Assembly: GCA_039090855.1 (NCBI GenBank)
Contig: CM077011.1
Location: forward strand, 16,059,001-16,123,000
Direction of reading: 5' to 3'
DNA: 64,000 nucleotides
DNA from: Macrothele yani
Lineage: Eukaryota; Arthropoda; Arachnida; Araneae; Macrothelidae
Under the pieces are notes generated by a model that saw nothing but the letters and a program-made list of their open reading frames with translations, was not told the DNA's origin and searched no databases. The position numbers and the translations under genes were made by a program. Below are positions 56,236 to 64,000 of this stretch, in pieces. Numbering within the stretch: the first letter of the stretch is position 1; every line of letters starts with the position of its first letter.

Positions 56236-56433
56236 AATTTTCAATCCGTATGATGGTCTTTTTCTTGAGCTCACAATAATTTGAGATAATCATTTTCCTT
56301 TATTATAATTTTTGTTTATTTTCATTTTTCATACAATGATTTCATTAAACTATGAAATTCATTTCCTAGGGCCCTTTATATATGAAATTTCGCCCTGGGC
56401 CCCGCAAAAGTTCAATACGGCCCTGGAATGATG

Positions 56434-57125
56434 AGTACTCTTCCTGCACACTTGGTACGTGTTTTTTTATGCTGAGATTCCTATTGATAGAGTGATGATT
56501 CTCACGTATTTTTTCGCCAAAGGATTGTCTTACGATGAGGCGATCGAAGAAACCTCACATGGCCACATCCACTGAGACAGTTAGCGACTGGTATTCGTTT
56601 TGTAGAAAACTAGTCGCACAGTTTATGGTAGCCTCGCAATGTAAATGTACTTGGCAGACCATATTCTGGAATATTTATTCCGACGGAATTGTCGTTTTTC
56701 CTCTGAACATTACTTTGATGTCCTGATTCCTGCGATCAGACATTTCTTCCCTAGCACATAGAACTTTCCTTGCTTTTATTCTGCTAGCTACACAGTTTCA
56801 TATTCTTCCGTGAAAATAAATATTTCACACATATGCCACAATCAACATTCAAAAAGATCCTTTTAAGCGCCACCTTTCATCCATATTTTTCACTTCCTTT
56901 GCCACTTTCACAACGTAACAAAACGCTTCACGATGTAGCGATAACGTGTCGCCATCTATCGTCGCTTCATAAAACTATTTTTTGGCTAAATGTGGAAATT
57001 TTACCTAAATTTGAACCTACAGTGTTAACATTCGACTTTATCATCCCTTATCTCATTTTGAACGGAGATTTCGTCATCTGCACTTCCAGTTTACAATTTC
57101 TTCCAGTAACCGCTTTCTTCTTCCT
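56434..57125. other. Unassigned sequence
   Basis: No recognisable gene or element between the hAT target duplication and a decayed SINE. Confidence 0.45.
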
Positions 57126-57127
57126 TT

Positions 57128-57345
57128 TTTTTTTTTTTTTTTAGTTTATTTCGGGGTTTCACGACCGCTGTGAACAGCTCCACAAGCTATAAGCAGTTTC
57201 CCATCCCTAATTGAGATCCACTGGTTCCAGGGAAGGGACAGAGGCAATGCCGTAAGACAAACACAACATCCATGCTCCACGGGATTCGAACCTGGACCCG
57301 TCTCTGATGAATAGGCGGAGGCCAGCGCTTGCGCTTCTGAGGCGG
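57128..57345 (-). mobile_element. Diverged tRNA-derived SINE
   Basis: The full SINE layout is present in minus orientation with many substitutions (GGTTTCACGACCGCTGTGAA, CCATCCCTAATTGAG). Box B is still readable (GGATTCGAACC). Confidence 0.85.
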
Positions 57346-57444
57346 CATAAACGCTTTAACACAGATGTGATTTAGTTTAATGTTTTAATTATTAAAGTTA
57401 ATTGAATTTAATCACAAATTCGATTTTTACAAAGAATTTTTTTT

Positions 57445-57545
57445 TTTCAGGGTTTCACCAAAAACACAAGCAATTATGATTGTAAGCAGTCTCCCGACCC
57501 TAACTTGAAGTCACTTCTTCCAGGAAAGGTACAGACACACCGACC
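57445..57545 (-). mobile_element. Partial SINE
   Basis: Only the body portion is recognisable (GGGTTTCACCAAAAACAC, AGCAGTCTCCCGACCCTAAC). The tRNA-like head is absent. Confidence 0.65.
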
Positions 57546-57744
57546 TCGGACTTCTCGGGAATTGGGACTATAAAAGCAATTAGACAAGGAACTTCGCAAA
57601 CCTCGTATCTTTCCTAAATTAGAAATAGCGTGTAAAGTGCTTTTCTCTGTGAAAGCTGTCGGACCTAAAAATAATTTTAGAATTCGGAATTTCATAAGGG
57701 GAGATATCGGGACAATACAATGTATACAAAGCAAAGTCACGTGA

Positions 57745-58015
57745 CAGCCGCCAGTAATCTTCTGTGACCACTATGTTGTGCAATGCAATCCATCACACTG
57801 AACGGCATGGAGTAATACGAGCCTCCAATGGTCTCCTGGGCTACCTGGACCATGCAGCATTTATCTGGTCCCTAAATTCATCAATATCCTATTGAGCATA
57901 CATGCTTAATGAGTCATTGGTCTGGAGATCTGGCTGTCTTGGAAGAATGTGGATCCCATGCAAGCATGCCCTCAGAAGATGCTAACGGTGTGTGGCCGAG
58001 CTTTATCTTGCTAAA
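57745..58015 (-). pseudogene. Possible Tc1-like transposase fragment
   Basis: On the minus strand the block near 58,010 reads QQDKARPHTV-like codons, close to the second catalytic motif of Tc1-type transposases. It is followed by a decayed stretch of about the right length. Stops and frame changes are frequent and no inverted repeats are seen. The identification is weak. Confidence 0.35.
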
Positions 58016-58137
58016 AAAAGGTCTCCGGGACAGAGTTGGAAACGGGGCGAAAATTTAGGAACCCGACCCGGACCTGGCCGTCACATAATTGCACCCGACC
58101 CGGACAAATCTGCTTTGAGCTATAAACTCGAATATGT

Positions 58138-59723
58138 CATCATCATCATCATTACTGTCAATCATTATCAATCCACTGCTTGATGATCTCTCCACGTACG
58201 TTTCTTCCGCAATGGACTGTCTTCGGCCAGTCTCCTCCATCCACCCATCTCCCACGTGGTCTTCTGTTTTTTTCCTGTCCCTTGGAATCCAGTCTAACAT
58301 TTCGGTTGTTTATCGGTGGTCAGTTGTCCTGGTATTATGCATTTCGGGAATTTTACTCTGATCGTGGTGTCTTCCACTCTTGTCATTTTTCTTATCCACG
58401 AGTTCCACTTTTTGTCTTTCTTGGTTACACCCAGCGTGCATCTCTCCCTGCTGCTTTCAGTTGTCTACAGTGTTTGTATGTCTTTTTTACGCATTCCAAC
58501 CGTAGGTTGAAGGAGCGTATATGCTCCAGCTTTGTCCGTCCTTCCGCACGATAACTCGCGTAAAACTGGTTCGATTTCGATGAAATTTTAGTATATGATA
58601 CGGTATCACTGGGGACGAACCCTATTGAAAACGGGTGAAATGCTGGGATCAAAGTTCAGGTCATAGGAGCGGGATGCATTCCATTGCCCTTATGGGTCAT
58701 AACTTGCGTAAATATTGTTCGATTTCGATGTAATTTTAGTATGTCGTAGAAGACTACCTGGGGACCAACCCTATTAAAAATGGGTGACGTGGAGTGAAAG
58801 GGTAAGGACATAGGAGTGGGATGCATTCCATTGTTCTTATGCGTCATAACTTGCGTAAATATGGTTCGATTTTGATGAAATTTTAGTATGTCGTAGAGGA
58901 CCACATGGGGACGAACCCTATTGAAAATGGGTGAAGTGGGGTCAAAGGTCAGGACACAGGAGCGGGATGCATTTCATTGCCCTTATGCGTCATGGCTTGC
59001 GTAAAAATGGTTCAATTTCGATGAAATCTTAGTGTGTGGTAGGGAATCATCTCAGGACGAACCCTATTGAAAATGGGTGAAATGGGGTTAAAGATCAGGA
59101 CATACGATCGGGTTCTATTCCATCGCCCTTATGCGTTATAACTTACGTAAAAATGCTTCGATTGAGACAAAACTTTATCATGTTGTTCCGGAAGTATACT
59201 TTACCGGTTCTGTTGAGTATAATCAAAATGGGGTCAAAGATCAGGTTACAGGAGCGAGATTTATTCTACAGCCATTATCCTCATAACTTGAGTAATGATT
59301 TCAGGTATGTTGGAAAGCGTATCATAATCAATGCATTGCATGATTTTACTAACTTGTTTAGTTAAGTTCCACGTCTCTGTTACGTACATAAGCAGTGGAA
59401 GGGTGCATTGATTAAACACTTTTCTTTTAAGATTTAATGGCATATTGCTCTTAAAAACTGTACTGTTTCTCCCAAAATCTCTCCAACCAAGTTTTATACG
59501 CCAATTAATTTCATCAATGTGACCCTCGGTTGATGTCGGCTGCCTAAGGTAAATGTAAGAATTGGTTATCTCCAGCTTCTCCCTATTAATTGATAAATTT
59601 TCATTCCTTGTAAAAGCGTTGTACATCAGTTTTGTCTTCTGAAAGTTCTTTTTTAATCCCCATTTCTTTACACTTCTCAGCAAATTCCTGGATAATACTC
59701 TGCAGCTCTGAAGTGTTATTTCA
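58138..59723 (-). mobile_element. RTE LINE 3' fragment split by an F1 repeat
   Basis: 58,138-58,487 matches the 3' end of the RTE at 51,961, including the GAT-type microsatellite tail. 59,359-59,723 continues it in the correct order (VFKSNMPLNLKRKVFNQC and NFQKTKLMYNAFTRNE on the minus strand). The intervening F1 sits where the intact RTE reads TATCTTTTAGTTAAGG. The RTE is 5'-truncated near 59,723. Confidence 0.9.
58488..59358 (+). repeat. F1 repeat inserted in the RTE fragment
   Basis: The complete F1 runs from TACGCATTCCAACCGTAGG to ACTAACTTGTT, with about five monomers of ~145 bp. Because the host RTE sequence is known from 51,961, both junctions are exact to a base or two. No target duplication is visible. 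The insertion falls between Ts in a TTTTAGTT context, as described for Helentron-type elements. The minisatellite-free ends include a small CAACC-GTA-GGTTG hairpin near the left end. Confidence 0.85.
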
Positions 59724-59822
59724 AAGACCTCTGAAGAGTTCTTTAAAATATATTTGTTTTCTATTCAAAAATAAAACAGAAATAAAACCCGGTCGATATC
59801 CGGTGAGAAACATCTTGACTCC

Positions 59823-60437
59823 ACCCGTTTGACCTGCAAGAAATTATCGACCCGTTGACCCGTAAGAAATTATCGACCAATTGACCCGTAGCAAATTATC
59901 GACCCGTTGGCCCGTAAGAAATTGTCGACCCGTTAACCCGTAAGAAATTATCGACCCATTGACCTGTAAGAAATTATCGACCCGTTGACCCGTAAGAAAT
60001 TATCGACTCGTTGACCCGTAAGAAATTATCGACCTGTTGACCCGTAAGAAATTATCGACCAACTGACCCGTAAGAAATTATCGACCCATTGGCCCGTAAG
60101 AAATTATCGACCCGTTGACCCGTAAGAAATGATCGACCCATTGACCCGTAAGAAATTATCAACCCGTTGACCCGTAGGAAATCATCAACCCGTTGACCCG
60201 TAAGAAATCATCGACCCGTTGACCCGTAAGTATTTATCGACCCGTTGACCCGTAAGAAATTATCTACGCGTTGACCCGTAAGAAATTATCTACGCGTTGA
60301 CCCGTAAGAAATTATCGACCCGTTGACCGTAAGAAATTATCGACCCGCTGACCCGTAGGAAACTATCGACCGGTTGACCCGTTAGAAATTATCGTCCCGT
60401 TGACCCGTAGGAAGTTATCGACCCGTTGACCCGTGAC
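59823..60437 (+). repeat. 26-bp minisatellite, about 23 copies
   Basis: Unit CCGTAAGAAATTATCGACCC followed by GTTGAC. Copies differ by single bases (CCCATTGACC, CTACGCGTTG) and one short unit is present near 60,325. It ends at GACCCGTGACCCG. I see no coding potential. Confidence 0.95.
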
Positions 60438-60439
60438 CC

Positions 60440-61185
60440 GTTTCCATCTCTGCTCAGGGTACCGCTCAGAAATGAAAGCAACACGGGCTACCACATGTCA
60501 TCCACGTACCTTCACGCTGTCACTGCGTGCAAGTTATACTTATTAGAGGTCAGGAGTGGATTGGGACGAGAAAACCGGGCCGGGAATTTTAGTCTTGTGG
60601 CCCACTACAAAACACGTACCAACAAGGAAACCCTTCATAAATTCCCTCATGGAAAAAATTCAGTTAGATCACGGAGGAACGAAAACAGTTGAAATATGCA
60701 TTTTAAACAGAATTCAGTCATGAACGAAGTGTCACAATTTATAGGTGCAATAATATTTAATATTGCATTAAACGTACGGTCAAACCACGCTACATTAGGG
60801 GATTTCTTTTTAATTTCAGATAATTATTTTCCTTTCTAAAATTCAGTTTCGACAAAAAAAAAAAAAAAAAAAACAGTAAATCGCGAGTTTTTTAAAGATC
60901 CCTTTCCAACTAAGTTCTCATGAAGATCATTTTGAAAGTTGAAATGTGCACATAGCGATTTCCTTATGCAAATAATTTTTATATTTATTTAGTCTGTGGT
61001 CGCTTATTGCGCAATGAATGGTACGGTATGTCCTCGTTGAGTAGACGCCTTTTTAAAAATCTACCCATTATTTTGATCCATGAACTACCGTTTTGACCAA
61101 TGTGTGAACCAGTACTGGAAAATCGTTCTTCTTGATGAGTGGGACACCGATTTCGGAATTTCTGTTCTGTTGCGGAGAACTGCTT
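60440..61185. other. Unassigned sequence with a possible hAT-like terminus
   Basis: No gene. CAGGAGTGGATTGGGACGAG near 60,552 followed by GGGCCGGGAATTTT resembles a hAT terminal sequence. I found no matching opposite end, so this is only a hint. Confidence 0.35.
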
Positions 61186-61188
61186 TGT

Positions 61189-61390
61189 GCTTCCTCGGTG
61201 GCTCGGTGGTTCAAAGCGCTGGCTTCTGACCATTCGTCCGAGATGGGACCGGGTTCGAATCCCGGTGAGGCATAGATGTAGTGTTAGTCTTATGAAAAAC
61301 CATTCTCCTTTCCCTAGAACTTGTGCCCCTAAATTAGGGACTGCTTATAGCAAATCGAGTTGTTCACGGTGGTCGTTAGACCCCCAAATA
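61189..61390 (+). mobile_element. Diverged tRNA-derived SINE, plus orientation
   Basis: Head CTTCCTCGGTGGCTCGGTGG, box B GGTTCGAATCCC, then the SINE body shortened near CTAAATTAGGGACTGC. It is older than its neighbour, judging from substitutions. Confidence 0.85.
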
Positions 61391-61408
61391 GAAAATAGCA
61401 AGAAAGAT

Positions 61409-61624
61409 TTTTTTGATTGGAGGTTTAACGACCACCGTGAGCAACTCAATGGGCTATAAGCAGTCGCCCGTCCCTAATTTAGGGTCACTGGTTCCAGGGA
61501 AGGAGAGAGCCAGTGCCGTAAGACAAACACAATATCCATGCCTCACCGGGATTCGAACCCGGACCCCGTTCGGACGAATGATCAGAGGCCATCGCTTAGA
61601 CCACTGCGCCACCGGGGCTGCCAG
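61409..61624 (-). mobile_element. tRNA-derived SINE, minus orientation
   Basis: Full length with target duplication GAAAGAT at 61,402-61,408 and 61,625-61,631. It lies 20 bases from the opposite-strand SINE, forming a head-to-tail inverted pair, and abuts the outer end of an F2 repeat. Confidence 0.92.
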
Positions 61625-63222
61625 GAAAGATGACACCGAGTTTTCCGTTGTAATAAGCACGTCTTTTGAATCCGTTCTGACGCGAATTATATTTATCAAA
61701 GCTATTCAAACTCAATAGAACTGGTATGGAAAACAGACCGAAGTTTTTCAATCTGATCGAAGAAAAGTTTTGTAATCGGGTTTTTAACACCTCAGATATT
61801 GCTGTAAACGGAAATACGTACTTACGCCATCTAGTGGCAGACTTGTGTTTTATAAAATTTTTATATTATTTAAGAAACATTACGAAGAGGAAACTCTCTC
61901 CAACAAAAAAGGAATTTTCAAAATCCGACTTTTAGAAGCAGAGATATTGACAAATATAAGATATGCATCTACGCCCCTAATCTGTGACTGATCGTTCTTT
62001 GTCTGGCGCTCTTTGGCCAAACCTGGCCCTTGCGCCACTAAAATCCACTAATCAATCAATCAGCATCTACGCCTCCTGGCGGGAAAACCATGCATTATTT
62101 TAAGAAGAAAGTATTCTGAAAAGGTTTTTCGGTGTGTGAGCGGTATCGGTACACGACAGAGAAGTTTTTCCGTCCAGTTTTCAGGAGCTCAAAATTTGCT
62201 GCAAATACATCAGAATCAGAAATTAACCCTTACGATCCCTGGTGGCCAAACCAATCTTTATGAAATATTAGAAATTATACGCAAAACATTTTCCATCAGG
62301 AGTTGTATGCGATACAGGGAGAAGTTTTCAATTTTGAGTTTTAGAAACAGATATCGTGGAAAACGCAATTTACATTAACGCTCCTAACGGAAAGTATATG
62401 AATTACTTGAAAATTTTGAAATTGCATGAAAAACATTTGGTGCCAAAAACGCTAACCAACAAGGAAGAAATTTTTCCTATCGGACTCTTAGAAGTATAGA
62501 AGTAAAGACATTGACAAAAATTAGACATACATGTACGCCCCCTGGCGGAGAAACCATGCAGTATTTTAAGAAGAAAATATTCCGAAAAGGTTCACCGACG
62601 TGAGTAGTATCGGTCTACGAAGGAAATGTTTTCAATCGAGATTTTAGAAGCTCAGATTTTGCTGCAAATTCATCAGAAGCGGAAATTACGACTTACGTAC
62701 GCTCTCTGGTGACTACTGATCATTTTTTACCAAAAATTAGAAATTATATGCAAAAGATATCATATCAGGAGCTGTATCCGCTGCAGAAAGAGTTATTCAA
62801 ATCGGAGTTTTAGAAGCAGAGATATAGGGGGAAACGCAATTTATTTTCAAGCCTCCTAGAGGAAAATCTATGTGCGACTTGAAAAAGTGACTATACGTAA
62901 AATAGTCTTCCACATAAATGGAACCGAAAGGTAAAAAAAAAAAAAAAATAACAATCGGATGTTTAGAAGCAGACATATGGAATAAAATGTATTTTGAATT
63001 CGATATGATCTGCATTTACGCCATCTAGCGAGGAAATTGTGTATCGTAAAAACTAAGAAGTGAAGGATCGTCATTCGTACATTTCAAGCTTCCCAATGCA
63101 AAAAAAAAAAAAATTGAATTCGGACTAATAAATAGTTCCAGAGATATGGTGTCCACAGGAGGACGGACGGACGGACAAACCGGTAATAAAACCACGATCT
63201 TTTTTTCAAAAGACGTGCTAAA
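61625..63222 (-). repeat. F2 repeat in minus orientation
   Basis: The right-side end GAAAGATGACACCGAGTTTT is at 61,625 and the left-side end, read on the plus strand as CAAAAGACGTGCTAAAAAG, is at about 63,222, next to the CCGT-type run (GGACGGACGGACGG). Eight motif positions are seen on the minus strand: near 61,832, 62,064, 62,229, 62,375, 62,530, 62,692, 62,851 and 63,015. The best are TGCCACTAGATGGCGTAAG and the complement of CGCCCCCTGGCGG. This copy has no mariner. Confidence 0.85.
61976..62062 (+). mobile_element. Short SINE-like insertion in F2
   Basis: An ~85-bp insert ending in AATCAATCAATCA, flanked by GCATCTACGCC on both sides (61,965-61,975 and 62,063-62,073). The body has CTTTGGCCAAACCTGGCCCT and TGCGCC. 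It looks like the 3' part of a short retroelement with a tetranucleotide tail. Confidence 0.75.
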
Positions 63223-63367
63223 AAGAAATGCTTTATGTCAGTATGTGGATAAGGGTGTGAGATGATTGATCATCACAGTGGGTGCTAATGTCCCCTTCAA
63301 GATTACAAAAGAAGAATAGAATGACTCTGGTCTGCAACGACCTACTAACTGAAGCTTAATTAATTTA

Positions 63368-63498
63368 CACAGTCGAGTCACATTATTGTGACCACCTCCT
63401 ACTTTTGACGTCAACAACGAGTAGCCAATGGAAGAAGGCACGTGTCGTGAGCTGGCGTGGAGGATATATAAGGTGTGCTGTAGGCATTCTGAAAATAT
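63368..63498 (+). mobile_element. Tc1-like element, left terminus only
   Basis: CACAGTCGAGTCACATTATT followed by GTGACCACCTCC resembles a Tc1-type terminal repeat. A TATATAAGG-like promoter segment near 63,468 follows. It is interrupted by a SINE, and the transposase, if any, lies outside or is lost. Confidence 0.5.
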
Positions 63499-63815
63499 GG
63501 GGACCGCGAGTGGCCTAGTGGGCAACGTTCGCGACTGCCACCGAAAATGCTTCAGGTTCGATCCCAGGCAGGTGTTATATGGAAATATTAAAAACTATAT
63601 TTAAATTGCAACTTTTGTCATTTTGTGGGCCAACGACAGCAGTGAGAAATTTCCTCCCCAGTCAGAAAGGCGCCAAGCGCAAATCCATTTCGGAGAAAGG
63701 TCATTCTCTCGCCGGATCCCTCCCATGGACCAGGGCCACGGACAAAAGGATAGCCCCATTCTTTCCCCAGCCGTCGCCGTAATCTCTCTCATAGCCCACG
63801 GGTACAAAGGGCCAA
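63499..63815 (+). mobile_element. Second family of tRNA-derived SINE
   Basis: Box A-like TGGCCTAGTGGGCAACG and box B-like GGTTCGATCCC lie 45 bases apart, giving a tRNA-like head different from the common SINE. A body of about 240 bp follows with CAGGGCCACGGACAAAAGGA and GTAATCTCTCTCATAGCCCA. No clear target duplication or tail was found, so the right end is approximate. Confidence 0.6.
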
Positions 63816-64000
63816 GCAATTAAGAATTTCTTCTTACGTCAAAAACACAGAACGTGTAAGGGAATGGGACAGTGAGGAGTCTTCATGGCGATCTCGAGGG
63901 AAAAGTAGGAACGGTTTTGCTCGGAGGCAGAACAGGTAAATGACGAGGTAGAAAGAGATTTTCACGCGGGCTGGTAGCCACATAAGATAGGAACAGATTT
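63816..64000. other. Unassigned sequence at window end
   Basis: Too short to identify. It may continue an interrupted Tc1-like element. Confidence 0.4.

Larger units (their letters stand above)
51390..56425. mobile_element. hAT-like non-autonomous element, 5 kb with cargo
   Basis: The left end is CAGGGCCGGCTGGACAATAG and the right end in reverse complement is CAGGGCCGTATTGAACTTTT. Inside each end is a GC-rich block (GGTCGCCCCGGGCCCGCA and GCGGGGCCCAGGGCGAAAT). The 8-base target duplication GAATGATG is at 51,382-51,389 and 56,426-56,433, the length expected for hAT transposons. No hAT transposase is visible. The interior holds an F1 copy, an RTE LINE and a CT-rich microsatellite. Without the later insertions its own length would be roughly 1.3 kb. 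Superfamily assignment rests on ends and target length only. Confidence 0.8.

Overview
This window looks like a transposon graveyard from a repeat-rich eukaryotic nuclear genome, most likely an arthropod. The evidence is the mix of degenerate Tc1/Tc3-like and mariner elements, an RTE-clade LINE, a Tx1-clade LINE, a hAT-like non-autonomous element and abundant copies of one tRNA-derived SINE. The Tx1-type LINE makes a chelicerate plausible, but the species cannot be fixed from sequence alone. I found no host protein-coding gene, tRNA gene, rRNA gene, operon or CRISPR array. Every long open frame I could identify belongs to a transposable element, and all are damaged.

Layout. 1-1.9 kb: nothing recognisable. 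1.9-7 kb: three Tc1/Tc3-like elements. The 3' part of the third has expanded into a satellite of about 11 copies of a 112-bp unit, with a three-unit higher-order pattern. 7.3-12.9 kb: two copies of a tandem-monomer repeat called F1 here. The second hosts a Tc3-like element that itself hosts a Tc1-like element, plus a SINE. 13.4-14.3 kb: SINE remnants.

14.2-48.1 kb: one segment of about 16.94 kb present twice in direct tandem orientation. The duplication junction lies inside a hybrid SINE whose left part matches the SINE at 47,994-48,214 and whose right part matches the SINE at 14,128-14,285. That is the signature of unequal crossover between two SINE copies. Each unit holds a Tx1-like LINE of about 7.84 kb sitting in box A of a SINE, an 86-bp hairpin, two mariners, and a repeat called F2. 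F2 is built of ~153-bp monomers that each carry a motif very close to the CTCF consensus.

48.3-51.4 kb: AT-rich DNA with SINEs. 51.4-56.4 kb: a 5-kb insertion with CAGGGCCG ends and an 8-bp target duplication (hAT-like), holding an F1 copy that is itself split by an RTE LINE with one in-frame stop. 57-61.6 kb: SINE remnants, an RTE fragment split by another F1 copy, a 26-bp minisatellite and two SINEs. 61.6-63.2 kb: an F2 copy in the opposite orientation. The end holds a Tc1-like terminus and a second kind of tRNA-derived SINE.

The elements interact through nesting. F1 sits in RTE at one locus and RTE sits in F1 at another. The LINE sits in a SINE, the SINE pair drove the duplication, and a mariner sits in F2. 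The relative ages can therefore be read from the sequence. Element names F1 and F2, and the boundaries not marked by target duplications, are mine.
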